64,000 nt of DNA from Cytobacillus sp. NJ13 (GTDB lineage: Bacteria; Bacillota; Bacilli; Bacillales; Cytobacillaceae), in NCBI GenBank assembly GCA_030348385.1, contig JAUCFP010000006.1, forward strand, positions 4,243,501-4,307,500, given 5' to 3'. The first letter of the stretch is position 1. Each line of letters starts with the position of its first letter. Below are positions 45,633-54,951 of the stretch, piece after piece. A program made the translations under genes and the position numbers. The notes beneath the pieces are model-generated. The model was not told the origin of the DNA. It saw nothing but the letters and a program-made list of their open reading frames with translations, and searched no databases.

Positions 45633-46108
45633 TATCGGCTCACCTCCATGATAGCTTTTTCGAATGAGTTTTTTATAGAATCAATTTCGTCCTGTACTTC
45701 GCCCATATCCATTGCATGCACATACAATGTTTTGTTGTCATCTGAAACAGAAATTGTTAATGTGCCTGGAGTTAACGTAATCAGGTTAGCTAAAACCGTT
45801 ATTTCCCAATCTTTCTCTAAAACTGTCGGAAATGCGAAAATGCCAGGCTTCATATCAAGCTTCGGTTTAAGAACAACTTTTAACACAGCTATGTTTGCAA
45901 GAATCAGTTCTCTAATAAAGATATACAATAAGTTGAGCACTGCGATTACTCGCTGCAGATAAAAACGAGAATTAAAGAACCTCCTGAATACAAAAATAAT
46001 GAGCAGGCCGAAAAGATACCCCTTTAGGAAAGCTACACCATCGTAAGTTGTTGTTAAAAACATCCACATAAACCCAAGGAACATATTTAATAATATTTGA
46101 AATGCCAT
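45632..46108 (-). CDS. mrpE: Na+/H+ antiporter subunit MrpE
   Basis: 158 residues: two or three membrane helices near the N-terminus and a cytoplasmic C-terminal part. LANLITLTPGTLTISVSDD and LYVHAMD are typical of the family. Two bases follow the mrpD stop before its ATG. Overlaps mrpF by one base. Confidence 0.94.
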   Translation of the reverse strand: MAFQILLNMFLGFMWMFLTTTYDGVAFLKGYLFGLLIIFVFRRFFNSRFYLQRVIAVLNLLYIFIRELILANIAVLKVVLKPKLDMKPGIFAFPTVLEKDWEITVLANLITLTPGTLTISVSDDNKTLYVHAMDMGEVQDEIDSIKNSFEKAIMEVSR

Positions 46109-46110
46109 AC

Positions 46111-47604
46111 TCAGTACTCCTTTAAGACTGCTTCTATATAAATACTTGGATTTGCAAGCGTTTCAGCAGCCTGAGAGATATACGGATATACGAATTCAGA
46201 GCCGACTCCGTAAAAGACGGCAATAGCAACAAGGATCACAGGAGCAGTCATCATGCTTTTAACAGGTATTTTATCTGCACCTTCATATGCACGAGGTGTT
46301 CCCCAAAAACCATTTATAAAAATCTTCATGATGGAGAATAAGACAAGCAGACTGGACATTAAAACAATTCCGGCTCCCCAGTAATGCTCAGACTCAAACC
46401 CGCCTTTAATAATTAGAAGCTTACCGACAAAGCCGCTCAGCGGGGGAATGCCGGATAGAGCAAGAGCTGCAATGAAAAAAGTCCAGCCCAAGCCGGGATA
46501 GCGTTTTATTAACCCGCTGATCTTCCTTAAATTACTGGTTCCTGTGATAGCTGCCACAATTCCAACAAGCAAAAACAGCGATGCTTTAATATTCATATCA
46601 TGGATCAAGTAAAAAATTGATCCTGTAAGTGAATCAGGCGTCATAACTGATATGCCGAAGAGAATGGCTCCAACCGCTACAATAATATTGTAAATGACAA
46701 TTTTCTTAATATCCCAATAAGCAATTGCTCCAATAACGCCAATAATAATGGTGGTTACCGCCAATATGGTTAAAAGCTGCTGGATAAAGCCGCCATCCTC
46801 ATAAAAGAACAATGTATACGTTCTGGCTATTGAATAGACACCAACTTTTGTGAGCAGGGCTCCAAATAGTGCAAGAACAGGAGCTGGCGGTGCATAGTAT
46901 GATCCAGGAAGCCAGAAGAATAGAGGGAAAATTGCCCCTTTTAAACCAAAAACGATTAGAAATAGAACAGCAATAACAGTAATGATGCCAGGCTGTCCCA
47001 TTTCACTAATCTCGCTGAGCCGAGCAGAGATATGAGCCATGTTGAGCGTCCCGACCACTGAATATAAGTACGCTACAGCAATTACAAACAAAGCTGAAGA
47101 AATAACATTTACGAGCAGATATTTAATTGATTCCCTTAACTGAATCTTTGTGCCGCCAATAACAATTAAAACATATGACGACATGAGCATTACTTCGAAA
47201 AAAACGAATAGGTTGAAAATATCTCCTGTGGTAAACGCTCCATTTACTCCAACCATCAAAAAGTTCACAGCAGAGTAATAGTAAAATTTTTCCCTGTTTT
47301 CATCAATTCCGCGAAATGAATAAATGACACAAGCCAGCACAATGACACTGGTGGTTAATACAAGCAGGGCAGAGACCATGTCTGAAACTAGTGTAATTCC
47401 AAAAGGGGCATCCCAATTAGATAAATTTAAAGTTTGAATTCCATCGGTTTTAACTTTTTGCACTAATGACACTGAAACTATAACAGTTAACACAGCAGAA
47501 AGGCCTGCAACCCATCTTTGTAGCATAACATGCTTAGCAGCGAAGATTAGAAGGACTCCCGTAATTAAGGGGATTAGTATCGGCAGTATTAAAAAGTTAA
47601 TCAT
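46111..47604 (-). CDS. mrpD: Na+/H+ antiporter subunit MrpD
   Basis: 497-residue antiporter-like subunit related to complex I NuoN, about 14 helices. The essential residues of the family are expected in EVMLMSSYVLI (Glu of helix 5) and the lysine regions KGAIFPLFFWLPGSYYAPPAP. Overlaps mrpC by eight bases. Together with MrpA it forms the proton and cation path. Confidence 0.96.
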   Translation of the reverse strand: MINFLILPILIPLITGVLLIFAAKHVMLQRWVAGLSAVLTVIVSVSLVQKVKTDGIQTLNLSNWDAPFGITLVSDMVSALLVLTTSVIVLACVIYSFRGIDENREKFYYYSAVNFLMVGVNGAFTTGDIFNLFVFFEVMLMSSYVLIVIGGTKIQLRESIKYLLVNVISSALFVIAVAYLYSVVGTLNMAHISARLSEISEMGQPGIITVIAVLFLIVFGLKGAIFPLFFWLPGSYYAPPAPVLALFGALLTKVGVYSIARTYTLFFYEDGGFIQQLLTILAVTTIIIGVIGAIAYWDIKKIVIYNIIVAVGAILFGISVMTPDSLTGSIFYLIHDMNIKASLFLLVGIVAAITGTSNLRKISGLIKRYPGLGWTFFIAALALSGIPPLSGFVGKLLIIKGGFESEHYWGAGIVLMSSLLVLFSIMKIFINGFWGTPRAYEGADKIPVKSMMTAPVILVAIAVFYGVGSEFVYPYISQAAETLANPSIYIEAVLKEY

Positions 47605-47935
47605 TTCCTTCAGTTCCTCTCAATTTGTCCATATTGTCAGTACCCAGTTCCTGGTAAGCCCGATAAGCCAGCACTAAGAAAAAGGCAGTAACACCAAAGG
47701 CGATTACAATTGCAGTTAAGATTAATGCTTGCGGAAGGGGATCTGTATATGGCCCGCTCTCACCAAGCAGAGGTGCGGCCCCTTTCTTAAGGCCACCCAT
47801 AGTTAAAATCAGCAAATGGGCCCCATGGCTTAGTATTGCTGTCCCAACAATTATCCTCAGCAAGCTTTTTGAAAGCATTAAATAGGTGGCTGACATGAAT
47901 AAGATGCCAACAACAACTGACATTAATATTTCCAT
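47597..47935 (-). CDS. mrpC: Na+/H+ antiporter subunit MrpC
   Basis: 112 residues, three helices, related to NuoK. Overlaps mrpB by one base (TAATG) and mrpD by eight bases. SHGAHLLILTMGG and QALILTAIVIAFGVTAF match the family. Confidence 0.95.
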   Translation of the reverse strand: MEILMSVVVGILFMSATYLMLSKSLLRIIVGTAILSHGAHLLILTMGGLKKGAAPLLGESGPYTDPLPQALILTAIVIAFGVTAFFLVLAYRAYQELGTDNMDKLRGTEGND

Positions 47936-48357
47936 TAGTCATCCTCCCCTATCGTTTTAATTATGATCATAGTTACACCGACAACAACCAGAAAGACTCC
48001 CAGATCGAAAAGTGCTGCGGTGTGAAGTGACAGGTGTCCCAGGATTGGTATGTCTACATCAGTAAATGCATGTGTGAGAAAAGGAACATTGAATAGCAAG
48101 CCGCCGGCTCCGGTTCCGATTGCAAAGAGCAGACCAGTTGCAATCATATACATAAAATTAACAGGCAGGATTTTCTCAACTGTTTTCATATCAAAAGCCA
48201 GCAGCAATAGGATTATGGCTCCCGATGTTAGCAATCCCCCAACGAAGCCCCCGCCTGGCGTGTAATGCCCCGCAAAGAAAATGTATACGGAGAAAAGAAC
48301 AATGATAAACAAAACAATCTTAGTGGCTGTCTGAAGAATAATGTCATTTGTTTTCAT
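47935..48357 (-). CDS. mrpB: Na+/H+ antiporter subunit MrpB
   Basis: 140 residues with four helices; the conserved GHYTPGGGFVGGL motif is seen. Its start lies within the end of mrpA (14-base overlap), which points to coupled translation. Confidence 0.95.
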   Translation of the reverse strand: MKTNDIILQTATKIVLFIIVLFSVYIFFAGHYTPGGGFVGGLLTSGAIILLLLAFDMKTVEKILPVNFMYMIATGLLFAIGTGAGGLLFNVPFLTHAFTDVDIPILGHLSLHTAALFDLGVFLVVVGVTMIIIKTIGEDD

Positions 48358-50746
48358 TTTTCTTTCCTCCTCCCAGCCGAAGTTTGATCATTCCAAATAT
48401 TCCTAATGCAGCAATGGCAAGAACCGCTATTTCAAACATCGTATCAAATCCGCGGAAATCCACTAGGATAACGTTTACCATATTCTTTCCTGCTGCTTTT
48501 TCATACGTATTCTCTATATAATACTGAGAAATAGAATCAAATAGTTTATTGCTGTGAGCCGAAAAAGCAATAAGCGTAACGACCAGCCCTACTCCAATGG
48601 AGATCACCGCATTGGTTGCTTTAAACGGCATCCTTTCTTCATCTTTAATCTTTGGCAAATGGTAGAAACACAGCAGAAATAAAGCAACTGAAATCGTTTC
48701 AATGACAAGCTGTGTCAAAGCAAGATCCGGCGCACGGAAAATAACAAAGAATAGTGCCACTGTATAGCCGACTGCACCTAATAGAATAATGGATGTTAAT
48801 CTTGATTTCACAAACAGAATCGTAATAGATCCAACTGCGATTACAAGAGCAAGCACAATTTCTGAGAATCTGATGGCTGACACATTACTCACATCAAATT
48901 TGAATGCATTCTTAGTGAATAACGTTGAAAGCAAAAGAACAATAAAGAATGTAAAAATATAAACCAAATAGTTCCTGATTGAACCATTCATATACCACCT
49001 GGTAAATCCGTGTGCGCCCTGTTGAATCCCTGAGAGGCCGCTATCGTAAAAACGATTTAATGCCAATTTTTCAGGGAACAAATTATACACACTTCTCCAC
49101 TTCGGCAGAGTGACAAAAAGCAGAATTCCCAATGTAATAACACCCAAAGTCATGAATAGCTCAGGCGTAAATCCATGCCAGAAGTAAATATGAGTATCAT
49201 ACACATACCCTTCAACAGGCATGATGGCGGCCTGCGCAGGAGAGATGAGCGTGTTTGAAATAATATTAGGGAAGAAACCGATAATAATTACGAGTGAAGC
49301 CAGGATAATTGGTGATATTAGCATCCCGATTGGAGCTTCGTGCGGTTTCTTTTCTAATTGTTCAGGCTGGAACTTTCCTGTGAACGTTTTGAATACAAGA
49401 ATCATGCTGTAAATGAAAGTGAATACACTTGCCACCCAGGCAAGAACAGGGAACAAGAATCCCCAAGTATCCAAATTGAAAATATCCATTTCCAGAACAC
49501 GGACCATTCCTGTGAAGAACATTTCCTTACTTAAGAATCCATTAAAAGGCGGGAGCCCGGCCATGGAAAATGTGCCGATGATTGCTAAAGTAAAGGTAAT
49601 CGGCATAAAGTTCATCAAACCGCCAAGCTTGCGGATATCACGAGTTCCGGTTTCATGGTCTACGATTCCAGCTACCATGAATAGACTTCCTTTAAAGGTG
49701 GCATGATTGATCAAATGAAAGACTGCAGCTGTAGTGGCAATTGTGAAATAACTGTCATCTACTGTTTCGAAGTGAAGTGCTGCAGCACCGATGCCGAGAA
49801 GGGACATGATCATCCCCAGCTGGCTGACTGTTGAGAAAGCCAGAATGGCTTTAAGGTCAGTCTGTTTGACAGCTGAGAAGGAACCCCAGAATAATGTTGT
49901 AATGCCAAATCCTGCAATGAGCCAGAGCCAGAGCGAGTGCTCCGCAAATATCGGACTCATACGTGCTACTAAATAAATACCTGCTTTAACCATTGTTGCC
50001 GAATGCAGATATGCACTGACGGGTGTTGGAGCTTCCATGGCATCCGGCAGCCAGATGTGAAATGGAAATTGTGCGGACTTGGTAAAAGCCCCAAGCAAAA
50101 TGCAAAGCAAAGCAGGAACAAATAATGAGTGTGAAAATATCTCATCTGATTGAGCAATAATTTCAGAAATGCTGAAAGTACCTGTCATCAAATAAAGAAG
50201 TATGATGCCTCCAAGCATAGAAAGACCGCCGAAAACCGTGATGATCATAGATTTCTGTGCACCATATCTTGATTTCTCTCTGTGGTACCAGTACCCGATT
50301 AACAGGAATGAAGAAAAACTCGTAAATTCCCAGAAAGTATAAAGCACAATCAAGTTATCTGAAAGGACAACTCCAAGCATAGCTCCCATAAATAGAAGCA
50401 AGTAAACATAGAAGGTGTTTAGTTTTTCTTTGTTTTTATCCAAGTAATAGATGGAATACAGAACAACCAATGCCCCTATTCCGGTAATCAGCAAAGCAAA
50501 AAGCAAACCAAGACCGTCTACTTTAGCCGTGAAATCGATTCCAAGAGTGGGAATCCATGAAAAAGATTTTGTGACGGATTGCTGATCAGAGGTGATGGAT
50601 AAATAAGAGATAAAATAACTGAATAAAAGGATTGGCAGAGGTAGTACGAACCAACCCGTATGTATCTGCCTAAACAGCTTGTACGCAATAGGTACAAGGA
50701 TGGCAAGCAAAAATGGTGAAATTATTGCCAGGTGAAGCAAAGACAA
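48344..50746 (-). CDS. mrpA: Na+/H+ antiporter subunit MrpA
   Basis: 800-residue largest subunit with about 20 helices. The N-terminal two-thirds resemble complex I NuoL (FPFHIWLPDAMEAPTPVSAY with the conserved proton-path residues); the C-terminal part is the MrpB-like extension (about 620-790). It starts with TTG seven bases after AAGGGGG and is 800 residues long, matching B. subtilis MrpA. First gene of a complete seven-gene operon that exchanges cytoplasmic sodium for protons and supports alkali and salt tolerance. Confidence 0.96.
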   Translation of the reverse strand: MSLLHLAIISPFLLAILVPIAYKLFRQIHTGWFVLPLPILLFSYFISYLSITSDQQSVTKSFSWIPTLGIDFTAKVDGLGLLFALLITGIGALVVLYSIYYLDKNKEKLNTFYVYLLLFMGAMLGVVLSDNLIVLYTFWEFTSFSSFLLIGYWYHREKSRYGAQKSMIITVFGGLSMLGGIILLYLMTGTFSISEIIAQSDEIFSHSLFVPALLCILLGAFTKSAQFPFHIWLPDAMEAPTPVSAYLHSATMVKAGIYLVARMSPIFAEHSLWLWLIAGFGITTLFWGSFSAVKQTDLKAILAFSTVSQLGMIMSLLGIGAAALHFETVDDSYFTIATTAAVFHLINHATFKGSLFMVAGIVDHETGTRDIRKLGGLMNFMPITFTLAIIGTFSMAGLPPFNGFLSKEMFFTGMVRVLEMDIFNLDTWGFLFPVLAWVASVFTFIYSMILVFKTFTGKFQPEQLEKKPHEAPIGMLISPIILASLVIIIGFFPNIISNTLISPAQAAIMPVEGYVYDTHIYFWHGFTPELFMTLGVITLGILLFVTLPKWRSVYNLFPEKLALNRFYDSGLSGIQQGAHGFTRWYMNGSIRNYLVYIFTFFIVLLLSTLFTKNAFKFDVSNVSAIRFSEIVLALVIAVGSITILFVKSRLTSIILLGAVGYTVALFFVIFRAPDLALTQLVIETISVALFLLCFYHLPKIKDEERMPFKATNAVISIGVGLVVTLIAFSAHSNKLFDSISQYYIENTYEKAAGKNMVNVILVDFRGFDTMFEIAVLAIAALGIFGMIKLRLGGGKKNENK

Positions 50747-51196
50747 AACATTACCCCCTTTAAATTAATTGTGTGTTACTCAACAAAGGATCCTATTATG
50801 CAGCTTGATGAAGCGGCTATATGGCATCTAACAGTTCAGTATATTTGGAAAACTGTATTTTTCTTCCACAGCATGTATAAAACTTTTTCTGCTTTATGTA
50901 AAGCGCTTAATAAAAGTTTTTCCGCCTTCTCCCATATTATCCAGCCAGGGCAGGCATGACAGGCGTGCCATATTCATCATTACTATCCGCTCATGCACCT
51001 CTGAACAAATTATAACCTAAAAATAAAGTCTGTGCATTCTTCAAACCCTTATCAGTAAAGGATTTATCCATTCTTATTAAATAGGTAGAAACACGAATTA
51101 ATCAGGAAAAATTTTTTTGAAAAAATTTCTTCAAAAGCAGCTTTTTTGTATAAAAAATCATTAATCAACGCACACTACTCTTAGGTGGTGTTGTGC
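50747..51196. other. Control region upstream of mrpA
   Basis: No gene was seen. On the minus strand, a possible promoter TGCACA-N16-TATAAT lies at 51009-51036, which would give a leader of about 250 bases before the mrpA TTG. AT-rich runs occur from 51100 to 51160. No known riboswitch was recognised. Confidence 0.4.
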
Positions 51197-51418
51197 ATGA
51201 TTAAGCATAAAATTTCAGCAGCCATTACAATCTTTGCCCTGCTGTTTGCAGGCGCCTGGATATTGAACCACCAAACCAAAAGGGAATTCTATATTCCGGC
51301 AGACGAAGAAGAAGTGGTCGAATTATTACCGGCAAATTACAAAATGGAAGCTGAAAATAAACAAAAGATGAAGGTATTTGAACCAAGAGAATATGTGAGG
51401 ATACAGACAGCGTCATAA
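51197..51418 (+). CDS. Small membrane-anchored protein, unknown function
   Basis: 73 residues with one N-terminal membrane segment (about 7-23) and an extracellular acidic then mixed tail. The ATG at 51197 follows AGGTGGTG. No family recognised. Its TAA stop overlaps the first base of a dispersed repeat. Confidence 0.65.
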   Translation: MIKHKISAAITIFALLFAGAWILNHQTKREFYIPADEEEVVELLPANYKMEAENKQKMKVFEPREYVRIQTAS

Positions 51419-51540
51419 GAAAAGCGGAAGCACATTGCCAGCCCCGACACCTCGAGGAGGCAGGCGCTCCTCCAAAAAGCTGGCGCTTTTAGTCGTGCGG
51501 TGATAAAGCTGGCGAAGCGTTCCTTGTGGAGCTAGACAAC
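51418..51540 (-). repeat. Dispersed Bacillaceae repeat, copy 6 (longest)
   Basis: The longest copy (about 122 bases), reversed relative to the others. Read on the minus strand it starts GTTGTCTAGCTCC, has GGAGGAGCGCCTGCC and CTCCTCGAGGTGTCGG in the middle, and ends GTGCTTCCGCTTTTCTTA. The end directly touches the stop codon of the plus-strand gene. Confidence 0.78.
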
Positions 51541-51542
51541 AA

Positions 51543-51572
51543 GAAGAGGATGAGATACGGCTCATCCTCTCT
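51543..51572 (-). terminator. Terminator of the 180-residue gene
   Basis: AGAGGATGAG and CTCATCCTCT pair around CCGTAT. Confidence 0.85.
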
Positions 51573-51582
51573 TACTGCTGTA

Positions 51583-52125
51583 TTAAAATTTGCTTCGGCC
51601 GCGGTTATGAAAAATCATGATGAATAGCGGGACCGTAATGATGAAGGAAAGGAAGAATAAAAAGAGAAATTTGGAGAAGGGCGTAATATTTTTCTCAATA
51701 TCGTCCGCATACAATTCAAAAAAATCCCTGATTGATTCATTGCCGAGCACATTGGATGCTGTCAGGAATTCATTTTTATCAAAATCATAGTAAAAGAAAT
51801 CTTTCTTCTTAAATATAAATAAGTCATCCCTTTTTTGTTCTAATTCCAAAAAAACAATTCCGATATGAGATGAATATTCTTCAATTTCCTCTTCATTTTG
51901 TGATGTTTGCGGGTCATCAGGTGCAACAACTTTTGTTACTTGCCCCTGCATACCGTATGCATCAATAACCGAAAAGGAGTCTTCGCTGTAATAATGAACC
52001 GTGCTGCGAAGCTGTTCTTCAAGTATGTCCTCAAACTCTTTTTCGGCATCAGCAGCTTTTGCAGGCATAAGGTACTGAACTGACAGCAAGACGGCAAACA
52101 GAAAACAGCATATTCCTTTTTTCAT
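51583..52125 (-). CDS. Exported protein with C-terminal membrane anchor, unknown function
   Basis: 180 residues: a signal peptide (residues 1-24, ending AKA), an acidic extracytoplasmic domain, and a C-terminal membrane helix (about 151-172) followed by HNRGRSKF. GGGGGAAGGA precedes the ATG. No family recognised; topology suggests an envelope protein facing outside. Confidence 0.68.
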   Translation of the reverse strand: MKKGICCFLFAVLLSVQYLMPAKAADAEKEFEDILEEQLRSTVHYYSEDSFSVIDAYGMQGQVTKVVAPDDPQTSQNEEEIEEYSSHIGIVFLELEQKRDDLFIFKKKDFFYYDFDKNEFLTASNVLGNESIRDFFELYADDIEKNITPFSKFLFLFFLSFIITVPLFIMIFHNRGRSKF

Positions 52126-52290
52126 TTCCTTCCCCCTTTTTCTCTATTTAACACAGGATTTACTAGAATATGGTTTATGTCTATGCCGGGGAACACTGAA
52201 ATATACAGATGGATAAGCTGTTGTAAAAATTATGAAAATCACTGATAATAGATAGCTAGAGTAAAGAAAGGCATATTTGGATGGGGAAAA

Positions 52291-52848
52291 ATGAAAAATA
52301 CATATCTGACGAGTTATTTTCCGCTCTTGGCAATTATCTTGTTTAGTACTTCTCTGGCATTAAAAACCCAGATGGAATTAGTCTATTTCCTGAAAAAATC
52401 AGGAATTTACCAGGGGATGCTAGAGTTCTTTTCAGAAGGCGGAATAAAACTGTCACTGACGGTCCTCCTCCTGGTCATTTTTTTTATGGTGTTTGCAGCT
52501 TTGAAATTGGTTGCGGATACGATCAATGGACTGTCACTACTGTTCTTTTCTAAAGATCTGAAAGGGGAAAGCCTGACAAAGTCAAGGCAAGGTTCGGCTA
52601 TCTATTTTATAGGAGGCGCTTTATCGCTTTTGAGTTTGTTCAGTTATATCGGGATTGGCCTCCTTTTTGCGGCCGCTACCTTTATTTATTTCACTTATTT
52701 TGTTTATAAAGCCAGTTCATCATTGACTGCAGCCGGCATCACTGGTGTAATTTTTTTTCAGGTTATTGCCTGGTCTTCTCTTTTAACAGGTATACTCTAT
52801 CTTTCTTTGAAAATATACAACAGCATTATGGCCAGTCTGCCGATATAG
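52291..52848 (+). CDS. yufK: YufK family membrane protein (DUF5366)
   Basis: 185-residue integral membrane protein with five helices or so and one charged cytoplasmic loop (FFSKDLKGESLTKSRQGS). GGATGGGG precedes the ATG. It matches YufK of B. subtilis, which lies in the same chromosomal region. Function unknown. Confidence 0.8.
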   Translation: MKNTYLTSYFPLLAIILFSTSLALKTQMELVYFLKKSGIYQGMLEFFSEGGIKLSLTVLLLVIFFMVFAALKLVADTINGLSLLFFSKDLKGESLTKSRQGSAIYFIGGALSLLSLFSYIGIGLLFAAATFIYFTYFVYKASSSLTAAGITGVIFFQVIAWSSLLTGILYLSLKIYNSIMASLPI

Positions 52849-52849
52849 T

Positions 52850-52882
52850 AAAAGGAGACCGCTGTAAAGGGCCTCCTTTTAA
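52850..52882 (+). terminator. Terminator after yufK
   Basis: AAAAGGAG pairs with CTCCTTTT, with partial inner pairing. Confidence 0.7.
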
Positions 52883-52897
52883 GGTAAACATATTATT

Positions 52898-54754
52898 TTA
52901 ATCAGACATTATATCCTTCCAAACCAGCAGCTGGGGGGAAGCCGATTCGATAGCAGCCAGACTGCCGGGCCGATCTTTTCCAACCCAGACACCTGCTGTG
53001 TACTGGCCGGTTAAGCCCACGAACCAGAAATCATGATAGCCATTAGTGGTTCCTGTTTTACCGCCGGCATAACCATCTGGCAGACGTGCTTTCCGGGCTG
53101 TGCCGGATTGAACGCTCCTGGCCATTAAATTCCTCACTTTTTCTACCGTTTTTTCGCTCCAAATTTGCGTTTGTAAATCCGCCCAGCTATAAAGCAAATT
53201 TCCTTTCAGATCAGTGATTTTACGGATCGCTCTTGCCGGCCGGTAAAAACCATCATTTGCAAACACAGTATATGCTGATGTGAGCTCAAGCGGTGTCATT
53301 CCGTATGTGAAACCGCCTATAGCTGCTGAAAGGGCATGATCCTTCTCTGAAACCTGTTTAAAACCAAACTTATCTAAATCACGAAAACCATTTTCAATTC
53401 CTATTTCGTCCAGCAGTCTTACTGCGGGTGTATTATACGAATAAATAAAGGCTTTTTCGAGTGTTGTCTCTCCATATTTGCCACCGCCATAATTCTGGGG
53501 GCAATACCCATTTTTGCAGAAAGGGCCAGCATCCACTTGATCATGAATAGCTGCGCTGGTGTGCTCAATGTATGGTGCATAAACTAGCAGCGGCTTAATA
53601 GCGGAACCGGGCTGCCTGTATGCCTGAAAAGCTCTATTAAAGTCGTATTTCTTATAATTCTTTCCACCTGCAAGCGCTGTAATCTCATATGTTCCATTAT
53701 CGATCACGGCTGCTGCACCTTCCACATCCTTGTAGGGGAGGCGCTTATTAAGGGAATTTACAGCCTTTTCCTGAAGGGCAGGGTTCAGGGCAGTTTCGAT
53801 GATTATGCCTTGCTCCATTATTTGGGATATTCTCTTATCAAGCTTGGCGCTCAATGATGCTTTTTCATGATCACCTGCTTTAAGGAGCTTATCCTGATAG
53901 CCTTCTTTAACAGAAATTAATTCCCGCAGCTCCGCTTCTACATATGAAACATAATCAGGATATAAATCTATTCTTTGTTTGACCTGAAGCTGGATCCGTT
54001 CACTTTTCATCTTCTCTGCTTCCTTAGAGGAAATCAGCTGTTCTTCCTTTAATTGATCAATCAGCCGCTCCTGTCTTTCTTTTGTATGGTCAAAGTGTTT
54101 CATTGGATCATATAAGGATGGATTGTTTGGGATGGCAGCCAAAAAAGCTTCTTGAGCTTTGGTCAGGTCTTTGGCGCTTTTTTTAAAATAGAGCTGGGAT
54201 GCAGCCTCAATTCCGTAAGCTCCATTATGGAAATAAATTGCATTAATATACAATTCCAGAATTTTTTCTTTGGATAATTTCCGCTCCAGTTCATATGCAT
54301 ATAGGAGTTCACTGAGTTTGCGGTTATAGGTTTGTTCATGATTCAGAAAAATATTTCGAGCCAGCTGCTGGGTAATGGTGCTGGCCCCCTGTTCGATATC
54401 ATCCGACCGGATGTTGACGGCCAGGGCACGTCCAATGGCAGTAACATCGAATCCGGCATGATCATAAAAATGCTGGTCCTCTGCTGTGATAAATACATCC
54501 TTAAGAAATGGGGAAATGTCACCTGACGATAGGCTGATTCTGTTTACCGGATGATATATTTCAGAGATTACCTTGCCGTTTCCTGCTTTAATATAACTTG
54601 TCTGGGGCAGGCTGACTTCTTTTATTTCAAGCTTTTCATCCAGCAGCTCATGGAATCCCTGGACCTTTTGCGATTCAGCAGAGACAGCAAATACCAGTAA
54701 AGAAAAAATAGGAAGCAAAAGAATGATGATCATAAATCCAGACCAAGAACGCAA
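52898..54754 (-). CDS. pbpD: Class A penicillin-binding protein PbpD (PBP4)
   Basis: Bifunctional peptidoglycan synthase of 618 residues anchored by one N-terminal helix. The GT51 glycosyltransferase motifs are AEDQHFYDH (catalytic Glu at 92) and QGASTITQQLARN; the transpeptidase motifs are S384-AIK, SYN and KTGTT. It starts with TTG nine bases after GGAGG. The length fits PbpD and it lacks the long C-terminal tail of PBP1. Not essential in B. subtilis. Confidence 0.94.
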   Translation of the reverse strand: MRSWSGFMIIILLLPIFSLLVFAVSAESQKVQGFHELLDEKLEIKEVSLPQTSYIKAGNGKVISEIYHPVNRISLSSGDISPFLKDVFITAEDQHFYDHAGFDVTAIGRALAVNIRSDDIEQGASTITQQLARNIFLNHEQTYNRKLSELLYAYELERKLSKEKILELYINAIYFHNGAYGIEAASQLYFKKSAKDLTKAQEAFLAAIPNNPSLYDPMKHFDHTKERQERLIDQLKEEQLISSKEAEKMKSERIQLQVKQRIDLYPDYVSYVEAELRELISVKEGYQDKLLKAGDHEKASLSAKLDKRISQIMEQGIIIETALNPALQEKAVNSLNKRLPYKDVEGAAAVIDNGTYEITALAGGKNYKKYDFNRAFQAYRQPGSAIKPLLVYAPYIEHTSAAIHDQVDAGPFCKNGYCPQNYGGGKYGETTLEKAFIYSYNTPAVRLLDEIGIENGFRDLDKFGFKQVSEKDHALSAAIGGFTYGMTPLELTSAYTVFANDGFYRPARAIRKITDLKGNLLYSWADLQTQIWSEKTVEKVRNLMARSVQSGTARKARLPDGYAGGKTGTTNGYHDFWFVGLTGQYTAGVWVGKDRPGSLAAIESASPQLLVWKDIMSD

Positions 54755-54895
54755 AGGAATCCGCCTCCGTTATTTTAAACTTCTATCCTATTTTTCGGCT
54801 TTTTTTCTGCGGAGTTAAGCTTTTTTAAAAGAAGGCAGACGCTGCTGAAAAATTCCGGCTTAAATGCAATTTACTCAGAAAATTGAAATATTTCA

Positions 54896-54904
54896 TGCTA
54901 TAAT
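54896..54904 (+). promoter_or_regulatory. Extended -10 promoter of kapD
   Basis: TGCTATAAT, a perfect -10 box with the TGn extension, lies about 48 bases before the kapD ATG. The -35 region is weak. Confidence 0.5.
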
Positions 54905-54951
54905 ATAAGAAATTGTGTGCGTAAATTTTCTAATGGAAAGCAGGTGAAAAC

